Shown: piece by piece, positions 12,054 to 23,206 of the stretch
Numbering within the stretch: the first letter of the stretch is position 1
Layout of the letters: every line of letters begins with the position of its first letter
Assembly (NCBI GenBank): GCA_948567375.1
Contig: OX419760.1
Span: 27,032,001 to 27,096,000, forward strand
Reading direction: 5' to 3'
Source: Lunularia cruciata
Taxonomy: Eukaryota; Streptophyta; Marchantiopsida; Lunulariales; Lunulariaceae
Length of the DNA: 64,000 nucleotides
Made by a program: the position numbers and the translations under genes
The notes under the pieces: generated by a model
Databases searched by the model: none
The model's input: the letters and a program-made list of their open reading frames with translations, nothing else
Told to the model about the DNA's origin: nothing

Positions 12054-12851
12054 CTGCAGGTGCACCACTTCTTAGTCGGTAGGATTCAAAGTATTTATTG
12101 TTTATGGGCAATATCTAAAATACCATACACATATATCGTTCGCACCCAATGTGAACGTGCATGATCCTCATTCGAGGGATTTATTTGTAACTTTTCTTTC
12201 TGTTTCCATTTCATCTCTTGGCATCCTTGTTATTGAAATGCCTAAACGAAAGTAATATAAAGTGCCCAGGGTAATCTGCACGAGTACAAATGAAATACTG
12301 CTAACATAGTGACCCTATGCGCATCTCTCGTACATGACGATAACTTCATATACTTAAGTAACAGAGAGAAGTGGACCACCGCGTTTGATAACAAGAAGGA
12401 TGGGAAGACCCCCATCAAGCGTTCAAGGATTAAATGTACATAATAACATACTAACAAAACATACTTCATAACAAACATACTACGTTGAACATGGCGAATC
12501 ATGATATGTATCATTTACCGAATCTTTTCTACTACATACTGCGTGCTCATATGACAAAAACCGGTTAGAAAATGGGATCTTAAATATTCTCTTTAGCTAA
12601 GTGGTGAACAAACAGGGCATGTAGAAGTTGCCGTGTGGTGGAATCCCGGGCTTGCAACTTGCAGGGTTTGAGAATCTCGTCGATCAATGAGGGAAAGGAT
12701 CCTATTGTGGATCTTCTGTTCTGTGTTCTGTGTCGACTTCTGCAAGGAATATCAGTTTTATCGCCTGTTCGATGCCACATACGACCAGTATACGCTTGGG
12801 TTCTCACGCAGTTGCTGTAGGTTGCCAATATCCCTTCCAACTTATTATAGA
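12054..12851. other. Unassigned sequence with one dispersed motif copy
   Basis: No gene is supported. The stretch 12390-12419 carries an inverted copy of the TCTTCCCATCC-type motif found three times at 16.95-17.30 kb. Confidence 0.45.
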
Positions 12852-12997
12852 GGGAAGTACTATTTCCACCACCTTTTTTGCTATTTCCACCAAATTTAAC
12901 CCGAGACTCCAGCACTTGGATTAGTTCAGGGGCGAGTAATTTACAAGGTTGCGTTGTGGTGGAAATAGCACAGAGGGTGGTGAAAATATAACTTCCC
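12852..12997. repeat. Foldback element with double inverted arms
   Basis: Outer arms at 12852-12873 and 12976-12997 and inner arms at 12879-12893 and 12957-12970 are reverse complements (outer about 20 of 22, inner essentially perfect) around a loop of about 60 bases. This MITE-like hairpin unit carries the motif CTATTTCCACCA twice in each orientation. The 139-codon antisense frame across it (12580-12999) reflects the repeat and is not called as a gene. No clear target duplication was seen. Confidence 0.7.
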
Positions 12998-15900
12998 ATT
13001 GTATATTAGTTACCTCTTGGCAATTGTTATTTGTATACTGTGGGCTATAAGTGCACAGTAAAAGAAATTAAAAAGTGAAACAACCTTACAGAATGTATAA
13101 GGAGTTTGAACATTGGCCAAGAGGAGCACATGTGGAGGAGGAAATCTGTGTTATAAGACATAAGGTAATAATAAGAGAACCAAAGTAACTGAAGCGTAAG
13201 AAAAACTTGTCCAGATAAGAAAAGGATGAGTGTGGGAAGTGTAGGGCATGTATCGAAGGAGTTCACTTTAATTCCACTGAAAGTGAAAATGCTTGTGAGA
13301 TTAACAGGATGTACATGGTCGCTAGCTCAAAAAGAGCAAAGTATCAAAGTATTTTCACTGCGAAAGAACTAGAAGATAAATGTTCTAAGATCAGTGAAAA
13401 GAACGGAACCCAGCGCGGAGGATGTAAGTAAGACCTCCAAGTAACTTGAGCAAATTGGACAAAACGTTATAGGATTTAGATAAAAGAGATTTTATTTATT
13501 TAGAACGGATAGAAAAGAGCTCATCCATTCAGGATATTCTACGCAAATAAGAATGTTTATTGTATGAAGTTTTTAAAACAAAGTTAACTATTATTTATTT
13601 TTATCACAGTTAAAGCAATAGGCAAATAGAGAGAGCCAATTGACCATTCGAAATACTCCATGTGCATTCATCATAGAGAAACAAGAAACATGAGACACCT
13701 TGTTACCTTTTCTATACGAGAGTTTTCGTATAGAAACCCTATGGATGCATCCGGAAACGCTACAGCATTTTGCTGGATATACTGCATCCACCCATCTACA
13801 CCATCTTCCTACTAAGAGAATTTGACATAACCACTTAAGTTTTAGGAAGTGTAAAGTTTGTGGATTGATTCAATCAAGGACTTAAAAAATAGAAAAAAAT
13901 GGTTTCCTGCATAAAATTTGCAAAAAGAAATTACTTATGCACATAGCAAGATTTGGAACTATAATTGGTTAAGCAAGTGTGCTATCTGACACCAATTTGC
14001 CTTTGGTGGGAATACAAAAGAATCCATTTGTATTCAAGTATAAGGGAGCTTATATTCTGGCTTATTCATATTGATAACATCTTATGTTTTACATACCTCC
14101 CTTAAGAAAATATAAACCTTTTTTGATACTATTTACAAATCTGTCTCAATTACCAGGTCTATTTTCTTAGTTGAAAAATAAGTAAAAAGAATTTGAGATC
14201 ATACAAAATCTTTAAAGCAGATATGTTATCATTGACAATCAAACATCACAAATTTGATCCAATGAAAAACTTTTGATCCAATGGAAAGGATATCTGTTAC
14301 ATTCAACCATATCGGAACCTTTAACTCATCTAGCTAATAAACCCTTCTTTTCAAAACTTGAGTGATTTAATAATTAGGACGTTGTGACTTAGAGAAGATT
14401 TATACATATCTTTAGTTAGATTTAGTTAATGTAAGAAATCTCATTTAGATGAGGATATGGACTAGAAGGAAAGACTTGGTGGTCAATTTTTTAATTAGAT
14501 AAGACATTGGTGAACTAGGTGGTAGAGAAACTTAGTCAAGGAAGCCTTCAATGATCACGATAACTTGTAAGTGAAATATTTATAATGTGATGTAGTTTTT
14601 ATTGTGTCTATATTGTATGCCATATCATCAATTGGTATAAAGATGATGATTGGACTTTATTTATGGTTGTACTATATAAAGAAGTAATAATGGACCTTTT
14701 GGAAGCATATTGCCTTTGTTAGTTCATTTGGAGAAGTCTTTGTGTACACATTAGTTGCAAAAGCCTTTTCTGTGTTAGATTATCCTTGAATCTTTGCTTC
14801 AAATCTTCAATCCAAAAGCCATCCAGCTTGCCTTATTATTCTTAGCTTAGGTCATCTTGGGTACTCAAATGCTTGCACCTTAAAGCACCTCAATTCTCCT
14901 TGAGATTAACATCTTGAGCAACGTTTTTATTTAGTTGCTTCTTGCAACTATCTCTTCTTCCTATTATACTTGGAGTTGGATCAAAGCTACCCAAAAAATC
15001 TACTTTAGATTGGCCTACTTTGATGCATTTAGCTTAGATGTAAACTACTCAATCCTCTCCTCTATTTTGCTAAGTTTCCTTGAATAATTTTGCAAATTGA
15101 GTCAAACCATTACAATTGCTCAAACTCTAATAATCAAATCTAAAATTTAACTCCTTCAAAGTGCACCAATGCGTATGTTTCCACCCATTGGATAAGCTCA
15201 TATCTATTTGTCCTAAAGTACATTGAAAAGATCTATATTTTAAGAAATTTGCTTATACTAGGAAATCTATAGCTCTAAAAAAAAGAAAAGAGAAAAGGAT
15301 ACTCAATAATTGTAAGTTTTCTAAGTTTATTATTATATTCATCTAACCTAAAGTCTATCTAAAGGTTCAAAGTATTGCTTATGCTTGTTCAATTGGTTTC
15401 ACCCATGATAGCTAAACTTAAACAATCTATTCATAATCTTTGTGTCCTTGATAAAAAAAATAAAATTTAATCCCTTTTATCTAGATCTTATAAGTTAATA
15501 ATAGAAAAATTTTAAATTCATGATTTTTAGCTCCAAATTTGATAAATAAGGTACAAATATAGATAATTGTTTCTTAAATTTATTCAATAAATAATTTTGA
15601 ACAAACAAGGGACCCACGTACTACATGCTCCATAAACTCATCATCATCTCTAACATTTTTTCCAGATCTTCAATGATTCTTGACATTGTCCACTAATCAT
15701 CATGATCTCTATAAAAATTTCCAGATTTTGAATGTTTCTTAACTTGGGTATCACTCTACCTAACAAATAAGTTTATAGACAAACTGATAAAATCATGCTC
15801 ACATCCATGTGACCTAAGATACATAAGAAAACTTATATTTCTAAATATGATTGCTAAAGCTCATTAAATCACCTCAACCCAATTCATATTGATTTTCCTT

Positions 15901-16500
15901 TAATAAAATTGATCTCTCCAACAAGACACTCATTCCTATAGATATATGTTATCCAAATATCAATCTTTCTACCATAACCTCAATTTTTACCTTTCTACCG
16001 GGATCCTAATTTTCATCATACACCAACAATTCTCTTGACTTTCCCTACCTCAATTAACCGACCTCTCTTCTTATAAAGCTCCATCTAGCAACTAATCTCC
16101 AACCTAATAAAAAGGAAGTATATTTTATTTCCTCTTCACCCCAATCTTTTATAAGTATTTCTTCATACAAACTCATCTTTACTAGCTGCCGTAATTGCTC
16201 CCCATCGCTCTATTGCATGATTACATCCATTGATATGAGCTTCCAATACATGAGGAAAAAGTAAAGCTTAATGAATTGACCATTATCTTAACCCATAACC
16301 AAAATCAGGTTAAAAATGAATGATGAATTTATGAAAAATGAGTTGAACATTATCTTAACCCATTACCAAGAATCAGTAAATGAATAGATCATTATCTTAA
16401 CCTATTGCCATTGCCATTGCAAGATTTTAACAAATTTATCTGTCAATGGAATGTTATGAATAAACAAAAGCGTTAAACAAGAAGCTATTCTCAATTGTTT
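12998..16500. other. Long AT-rich stretch without genes
   Basis: Only open frames of about 60-75 codons without recognisable domains occur. Two minor structures: a perfect hairpin at 13709-13736, and three diverged copies of ATTATCTTAACCYA near 16283, 16352 and 16392. A TTGGTATAAAG string near 14631 vaguely resembles a primer-binding site, but no LTR pair or polyprotein is attached. Confidence 0.5.
13709..13736. repeat. Perfect 11-bp hairpin with 6-base loop
   Basis: TTTCTATACGA (13709-13719) and its exact complement TCGTATAGAAA (13726-13736) flank GAGTTT. No function is evident, and no terminator or miRNA precursor context was seen. Confidence 0.8.
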
Positions 16501-16803
16501 ACAAATACGGGCAGACCATTTAAAGTCAATTAGTACGGATCAAAATTTCTTCCCGATTCTAGACCCAAATTTACTTCATGTGGACATTGAAAAGACTTCC
16601 AGACTTCATTTGGTTGTGTCGGTGCTTTCTGGCAACCTGTCGATATGGTAAATATTGGTTAGTGTTAAGAGTATCCCGGGGCAAGATAGCAATGGGGCCG
16701 CATCTTTCATGGCTGCTCGGGAGAAGATATCGAGGGGGGTTCTCGTCTTTTATGTCAGCTGGAAAGAGGCAATCGCGTAGGAGAAACAAGCAGGACGGAA
16801 GGA

Positions 16804-17205
16804 GGTAAAATGGGGCTAAGCCCCAATACCTCTAAGATAACTGAACTATGTAAATAGTATAGTCTACATATTACTAGAGCGTATGAATAAATACCCAATA
16901 TAATGGGGTTATTAGGCTTAGCTCCATGTTGACTCACCCTTGTACGGCTTGTTGGGGGTCTTCCCATCCCTCGTGTTTTCTACGCGATCACCGATTCTTA
17001 CCTCTACTGTATGATAGAAAAAAACACGACCGCTCAGAGAACACGAAGGATGGGAAGACCCTATCACTATATATAATGGGGGTTCTATAGATTAGAATCC
17101 TACGGTACTCTTTATAGAACTATAGGTATATGCTGTCTAAAGTAAACCCAAGTAAAATTAAAAAAATTTCATACAGACTCTATTGGGGATTAGCCCCATT
17201 TTACC
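16804..17205. mobile_element. MITE-like unit with 25-bp terminal inverted repeats
   Basis: Ends at 16804-16828 and 17181-17205 are inverted repeats matching at 24 of 25 bases, and each end contains its own small palindrome (GGGGCTAAGCCCC on the left). Inside, a second inverted pair (16956-16977 and 17040-17061, 21 of 22 bases) forms a hairpin with a 62-base loop. No coding capacity. The 402-bp size, nested inverted repeats and lack of a transposase fit a non-autonomous DNA transposon; the target duplication is unclear because the flanks are repetitive. Confidence 0.65.
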
Positions 17206-17240
17206 TTTTTCATCTCTCCATTTTACCTTTTTCATCTCTC
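17197..17240. repeat. 22-bp perfect tandem duplication
   Basis: CATTTTACCTTTTTCATCTC.. is repeated exactly (17197-17218 and 17219-17240). It spans the right end of the MITE-like unit, so it probably arose after or during insertion. Confidence 0.85.
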
Positions 17241-17263
17241 CCTTGTACTACGGCTTGAAGGAT

Positions 17264-17296
17264 GGGGTCTTCCCATCCTTCATTTTTTCTACGCGG
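17264..17296. repeat. Extra copy of the GGGTCTTCCCATCC motif
   Basis: A direct copy of the inner arm at 16956-16990, sharing CTTGTAC..CGGCTTG upstream and TTTTCTACGCG downstream, lies outside the inverted-repeat unit. Together with the inverted copy at 12390-12419 it shows that this motif belongs to a dispersed repeat family. Confidence 0.7.
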
Positions 17297-17389
17297 TCGT
17301 CCTTTCTTTCCAGTAAAATAAAGATGCAAGAGGTACCCCGTGACTTTTACTAGACGTGATTGAGGTTTACTACACAGGAGCGTTCCCAT

Positions 17390-17541
17390 TCATATACTAA
17401 CTATATTATTCCTGACGCGAACCCTTCCTCGCGCTCCGGAGACAGTGACAGTGAGAGAGACAGTGCTAGATTGACAAATCAGTGTCCAAAACTAACTATA
17501 AAGCATCGTTGTAGTTGCTGAACGTACCTGAAATTGTCAAG
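17390..17541 (+). promoter_or_regulatory. Putative 5' leader / core promoter of the reductase gene
   Basis: The stretch upstream of the start codon is GC-richer than its surroundings, has a GA/CA-rich run (about 17440-17465) typical of plant leaders, and has a TATAAA at 17497-17502. That box lies only 40 bases before the ATG, so either the leader is very short or the true promoter is further upstream. Inference only. Confidence 0.3.
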
Positions 17542-18776
17542 ATGGCATGGCTAATGTACCGAGAGAACATGGATGATTGGAGAAGTATCTATCTAAGAGT
17601 CATGGAGTTGATAACGCTGGTAGTGAGTGCAAACGCTTTGTGGAACGAAGCTGCTCAGAGAAATCCCACAGCGTACTCGAAATTTGCTCATGCAACCAAA
17701 GCGAGAGGGACTATGCTACCAAGTAAGACAGGAATGCTGCTGACTTATTCCCCACCAGGCATCGCCGCTCTGCTGATTGTCGTGGGGAAGGTGGCAATGA
17801 ATGACTTCGCTCCTGGCAACACCACCAACATGAGATTTTGGCTTGTTGCTGGTGCACTTATTCTCCATTACAGCAAGCGATTGTTAGAGGTATGTTTTCT
17901 CTTTAACCAAAAGTTTATGTCCGCCGAGAAGGTTTTCAGCGGTTTCGTTCGAAGACAATCGGAAAGAGTTAATTCAAAATCATGATATGTTATCAAATTG
18001 AATCATATGTCAATATTACTCTTGTTATAGATGCTCACTGCTGTCAGGGAGATTCTTATTCAGACGAGACGAGCGAGAGATTAAGCTTGAAAAAGAACTG
18101 GATCTGCAACTGTCACGAGATCATGAATCGCGAGAGTGACACATATGCCAGGGTTATTCTGCATGTCTTCATAGTTTGTTCGTACAGACTCCATGAGTTC
18201 GATGATGAGAGCTTGAGAGAGAGCAAGCTTGCGAACTTAAGATCCCAACTAACGGAATTCAAGAGATATTTTCAGTATCTTAATGCTTAGTGTATTGTCC
18301 AACAGGTACAATTTGTACACCGCTACTCAGGGACAATGGGAACGAGTGCCGTCACGGTGATTTGTACTCACTACACTTTGATGACACTCAACCTACTGTT
18401 GGCTCAGCATGTGGCTGACCCTCTTCCTCCTCCAGCAGTAGACACTACATGGATGGGAATCGCAGCCTACTTCCTTGGAATGGCAGGAAACTTTTATCAT
18501 CATGTTCTATTGAGGAACATGAGGAAAGATGGCTCAAAGAAGTACACCATTCCCCAAGGAGGGTTATTTCCAACATTTGTTGCTCCCCATTACGTCTGTG
18601 AGTTCATTCAATTCATGGGTTTAGCGCTTATCGCCCAAACCACCTTCTCCCTGGTTACAGTGATTGGCATCGGCATGTATTTGGGCTCCCGCAGCTATGG
18701 GACCAAACAGTGGTATAGGGCAAATGTCGATGGGTATCCCATGCACCGATGTGTCATATTTCCGGGTCTGCTTTAA
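17542..18776 (+). CDS. Steroid 5-alpha-reductase-family protein (two exons, 272 aa)
   Basis: Spliced CDS: exon 1 17542-17889 (116 codons), intron 17890-18305, exon 2 18306-18776 (156 aa plus TAA). The family reduces a C=C bond next to a carbonyl (steroids, polyprenols or enoyl-CoA lipids) with NADPH in the ER membrane. Diagnostic stretches: LPSKTGMLLTYSP and KRLLEVQFVHRYSG, the latter spanning the splice junction; NFYHHVLLRNMRKDG; IPQGGLF followed by APHYVCEF; GSRSYGTKQWYRANVDGYP at the C-terminus. Several hydrophobic segments fit a multi-pass membrane protein. Length matches Arabidopsis relatives (about 260-270 aa). It is closer to the uncharacterised plant branch (At5g16010-like) than to DET2, so a brassinosteroid role should not be assumed. 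The ATG at 17542 is the first in the frame and gives the family-like N-terminus. No stops or frameshifts: probably a live gene. Confidence 0.88.
17890..18305 (+). other. Intron of the reductase gene
   Basis: Donor GAG|GTATGT and acceptor CCAACAG|GTACAA are canonical. Removing 416 nt joins ..RLLE to VQFVHRY.. in phase 0, exactly reconstituting a conserved family block. The 102-codon open frame inside the intron (17982-18290) has no family resemblance and is not called. Confidence 0.88.
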
Positions 18777-20637
18777 TGGAACTCGTGAATTGTAAGTTAC
18801 TGTCTCATACTTCTCCAACTGCAGCATTCTGGACGAATTGCCCAATTGGTATCCATGCATAATCAAATCGAATCTATTCCCTGGTCCAATGGATTTGAAG
18901 TATCTATCAACATGCAGATACGCATCCACGACGCTTTTACAGTCGGGTGTTGATCTGAATTGTAAGAATGGGTATCCCAGGCTACTAAGCATCGAACTGC
19001 AAAAAACAGCATCGCTCTTGCGTGGCAGCACTCTTGGCAAATGAAGCGGGGAAGTTCGATCATATTATTTTCATTAAAGAATGTATCAAACTTCCTTCGC
19101 CTTAGCATGCCGGCGGATATCCACACGTCCCGGCCAAGTACAAATGAAGTGTTTCAACTGTAAATAGACAGTTTCCAGACCGTCAAGAGTTTTAAGTGGT
19201 GAGCCAAAGACGGTCGTTTGGAGCATAATCAGGAGAAATAGTGTGCAGAAAGAATATACAGTTAGACCTTTTCTGCACGTCTGTCTGGGATTGTAAGATT
19301 CTAATACGCATTCAGACAACAAACACTGCGTATCCACAGATGTTTCAGTTTGTCCGCTTGAATTGGTATCTTAGTTGCTAAAGAATCGAATCCTCCGACG
19401 AAGTTTACGACGACTTTGCGCTGTGTGTGAATGTACACAGCTCATGCACAAGTGCGTTATCAGTGCATATCATGGTACCTGAGATCAAGGATCAATGCTT
19501 CAAACTATTCAAACTTAGGATACCCATTCTCTATACCTCCTGTTTCGATCTGAAAGCGTTTAACGGAGTCTTCAAACAAACAAACAAAACTACGAAGAGT
19601 GATTGGTTTCTAGTGTCAAAGGTCATTATATGATAATCAATAATGCACTCTAGGATTTAATAAAGTTCCTTAATGGGGACTACAAAATGTTATCTTGATC
19701 ATTGATAAGTTTTTATTGAGATTGAAAATCTATTATTTGCTTGAGTTAATAGAATCCCAGAGTGTACAGTCACTTTGCGACAAGAATACATTTAGCTTGC
19801 AATCACCGGGGAAAGCTCTTGGGGAGATGTATAATTCAAGAGTTGCAATCCAGTGTTGCGATTTTCTGATTTTATCAAATCCACCCACATTTCACTTCAA
19901 ATTGGTGGAAGTACCAGTGAGTAGATCTGTAAAAAATCCCCTAATTAAAAATAAATTCAACAGTTAACAAAAAAGAAGTAGAGTGGACGAGTAGATTATC
20001 TGCAACTTGCGGTGTATTATTCTAACTGATATGACGTCAAGTGAATTCATGCTTACAGAGAAGACCGTCTATTCGTGCATTTTCGGCATCACAATATGTG
20101 CTGCGATGGAAAAAGAGGTGCATTAAATTTTTCCCGCATTGCACAGAGATCTCCGATGTTCAATCTACAAACCTTCTATAGCACGCCGAGAAGGACGCTA
20201 GAAGATTTCGTTCTCTCAGCGGATTGCCTACTTGTTTTGCAGTAAGAGGCAACTTTTGAAACGTGCCTAAGTCTATGCGAAGTAACTTATGCAGCTGGCA
20301 ATCATGCAAGAAGGATTCAAGTGGAGTAGGCTTCTCGCCAAATGGTGCACAAGGGGGTTTTAGTTAGCGACTTTTCATTCCCAGTAAAACATTTATGGGT
20401 ATTTATAAAAGAGTTTATGAGGAGGGTGTGAAGTATTTTAATTTGTATGGGAAAGATACCATGACGGTAAATTAGTTCCGGGTTATGAATTTCATGACTC
20501 GTAGGTTTTACAAGGGTTACAAGTAAACGCCCATAACTCATGACTCAACGAAAACCTTAACTTCAGGAACATTAATGCACTTTGAAATTGAATTTGAATT
20601 TTAAAGAAAGGGTCACACTTATGAGCTTTTTGTAAAA
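18777..20637. other. Downstream flank of the reductase gene; no further gene supported
   Basis: This part has less obvious repeat content. The 3' untranslated region must begin here; an AATAAA at 19659-19664 is a possible but distant polyadenylation signal. Antisense frames of 139 (18621-19040) and 87 codons (18863-19126) have protein-like composition but match nothing I know and partly overlap exon 2, so they are not called. Nothing recognisable was seen at 19640-20637. Confidence 0.45.
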
Positions 20638-20741
20638 ACCAACAATTCTCACATCCCTCTTTTGGAATTTGAGAAGTAAATACTCACAAACCAACAATTC
20701 TCACATCCCTCTTTTGGAATTTGAGAAGTAAATACTCACAA
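20638..20741. repeat. Perfect 52-bp tandem duplication
   Basis: Copies at 20638-20689 and 20690-20741 start ACCAACAATTCTCACATCCC and appear identical, implying a recent duplication just upstream of the dead transposase. Confidence 0.92.
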
Positions 20742-20819
20742 AGTCATAATGGCAATTGTACCCCTTTTGGGAAAGGAATTGCCTAGTCTAAAAAAGAAGA
20801 GAGATCTAGAATGTTAAGA

Positions 20820-21560
20820 GCCTTTGCATTGAAGAGATTTCAAGGATGTGTGTGATTAGTAGATGGGACATTATTTCCCTTCACCTAATAGTTGATGGAG
20901 AAATTTATTTTAGTAGAAGGATTTGTATTTGATCAATGTGCAAATGATATATGGAGGATTGTTCACTTTATGGGAGGTAAGGGCCTTTGCAGTCTACTCA
21001 AGTAAATCTTGTAATATTTGTGATTTTTTGAAGTCCAAGTTTCTCGTGTGCTCAACTAGGTGTTTAAAATCATTTTGCAAGGATACCTTGCTCTTGTCAC
21101 AACATGACACGCATATAAAAGTAACCACTCTAGACCAAAATGAATCAAAAAGAGGCAAATAATTCTTTTGACTACCATTAGTATTTGTGAGGAGATTTGT
21201 GCTATGCTCTTATGAGCCATTTGGTACCTTCATTCAAACAACCACGCACATACAAGAAAATAGATTTCAAGAAATATGTTGCTGGAGCCTATGTACTCAA
21301 TGAGCATTGCATAGGAGTCTAAAGAGCTAGATGATATTCTTTTACAAGAATTAAGAGTACAATTGAAGAGCAAAAATAGAAATTCAATTTTTTGAGTTGG
21401 ATTCAAATGTGCATCATTTTACATAACGTCTTGATAAAAATATTGCACATGTGTAGAAGAGAATCAAATGTGCATCATTTTGCATAACGTCTTGATAACC
21501 ATATTGGACACGTGTGTAGAAGGGAATTGCAAGTTTCCATATGATTTTAGTGGAGAACAT
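20820..21560 (+). pseudogene. PIF/Harbinger-type DDE transposase remnant
   Basis: Read across frames, conserved blocks appear in the right order: VDGT with the first catalytic Asp (20859-20870), VDGEIYFSRK then LINVQMIYGG (about 20890-20960), VPSFKQPRTYKKIDFKKYV then NEHCIGV (about 21221-21332), and the C-terminal WIQMCIILHNVLI (about 21390-21440). These are hallmarks of plant and fungal Harbinger-like transposases, which cut and paste DNA elements with 3-bp target duplications. Several stops (such as TAA and TGA where Leu and Trp are expected in LKARW) and frameshifts make it inactive. No terminal inverted repeats were located. Confidence 0.75.
21404..21525. repeat. 61-bp tandem duplication inside the dead transposase
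   Basis: The block encoding the C-terminal transposase signature starts at 21404 and again at 21465 (CAAATGTGCATCATTTT..), with about six differences. It postdates loss of coding function. Confidence 0.8.
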
Positions 21561-23206
21561 GAGCTAGTTGATCCAATTAGAACTTACCAAAGACAAGAAA
21601 CTTGAGCAACTATTTTGCAAATGTGTATTGCAAACAACTAGCAAATTGGTGTGGCTTTGAATCCATAAAAATAAAGAATCTAGTTGGGAAGTATTTGTAC
21701 CATTTTTTAACTCATGATATTTTAATCTTAGACAATTTTTCCATGAGGCTTTGGTGTTGTTGGTGGTGGGAGTGTTGTTTTGGGTATCGTTGATGGTGGA
21801 ATGTCATTTTGGATGTTGTTGGTGGTGTTGGTGGGATGTTGCTTTGGTCTCACTGGTGGGTGGTGGATTTAGTTTCAATGGGTGTTTGAATAAATACTTG
21901 CACATTTCAACATAAGATTTTTGAAATCTATGGGTTGTGTTGTTTCTAAAAAAATTTAGAAATTGCTTGTACAATCTAAAATGCATACAAAGTATAGAAT
22001 AAGATTTAAAATCTATGGGTGTTATTGTCTACAATAAATTTTGAAATAATTCATATATCCTTCATGTGTTGGTTCTTTAATAAGAAACTTGATTCTAATT
22101 TGCAAATTTTCAGTCCATGTGTCTATTCAAATTAAATATTGTGTGCATATGTAAATCAAATCTTTTATATTATTGTATGAAAATCTAGATGTTGCTAAAA
22201 TTGGGATGTCGTTGTGAAATTAAGCCTTGATGTTAGTGTGAAAAAATTGTGAAAGTTGATGAAGTGCCATCTTTATTAGATAAGAGTACGAAGAGTAAAC
22301 ATAAATCTAAAATTCATAGAAGGCCTACCTTTGAGTATAAATCAACATAAATTAAAGATAAATGCTCATTTGCTCATTTGCACATTCTTAATTTGTAAGA
22401 GAGATTTGAGAGGAGAGAAAAAAAATTCAATTAGAAAATTGCAAGAATTACTTGTGAAGGAGGTTTGCAAGAGAGGAAAGAGAAGGAGAGTGCAACATTA
22501 TCAAGTAAGCATTTGAGAAGTAGACATGGCCGATGCAATTATAGATTATGGGAAGGTATGGGATATGCCAAACATGGAGGACTTTTAGGAGGGAGATTTA
22601 CTGATTGAGTTCTTTTCTATTACGGACCACATGCCATATATTAAGTGAGGTTAGACAAGAATAGATTGAGAAAAATCTATGGAGTTGGGAGGAGGATTTG
22701 GATTTGGATATTTCCATTGAAGGTGTGTATTGGGATTGAATATCCATGCCCAAATGTGAATAATTTCATTCTATTTCTATTTGGTTTAGTTTAATTCTTT
22801 ATTTTTCTCCTCTCTTCCTATTGTGTTTTTCAACCCATGAACCTCCACTTGGTGGACAAACCCTACAACAATCCTTAAAATTATGGTGATTGAGGTTTAT
22901 GGATTAAGGAGTCAATATGAGTGCAAGAAGGTCAAATCAAAGATTAGTAGTCATAGATTTGGCCCAAGTGAAAAATTAGGGAACCTATCCTTCCAAATTA
23001 GGGATTTGGAGACCCTTATCTTCCAAATTAGAGAGATTGGCTCAATTTGGTAGAAAATTTGGAGGTTCACCAAAGTTTGCAATAGTTAGGTTGGCCAAAT
23101 TTGGAGGTACCTTTTCTTCTAATTTCCCAAAGGAGGGAGAAATTTGGTGGAAGTTGAGCTAATTTGGAGGTTTGTCAAACTTGGTAGCGGTCAACCAAAT
23201 TGGTGG
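21561..23206. other. Unassigned sequence; GT/G-rich stretch at 21.74-21.86 kb
   Basis: Apart from a run rich in TGGTGG/GTTG triplets (about 21743-21860), possibly minisatellite-derived, nothing could be assigned. A Lys/Arg-rich 61-codon frame (22331-22516) shows no known domain. Confidence 0.45.

Noticed and set aside
12580-12999. 139-codon antisense open frame
   Set aside because: Its upstream third lies in the foldback repeat; there is no known family and no splice context.
14400-14760. Possible LTR end with a PBS-like TTGGTATAAAG
   Set aside because: No matching second LTR, polypurine tract or polyprotein nearby; the PBS match is weak.
16956-17061. Possible miR482-like sequence in the TCTTCCCATCC hairpin
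   Set aside because: Only a short resemblance to miR482-type sequences; the arm does not continue the match, and the repeat context explains the hairpin.
17982-18290. 102-codon frame within the intron
   Set aside because: Canonical splice sites remove it and joining the exons restores a conserved block; the frame itself is unrelated to the family.
18621-19126. Antisense frames overlapping the reductase exon and 3' flank
   Set aside because: They overlap a confident gene on the other strand and have no recognisable domain, though composition is protein-like.
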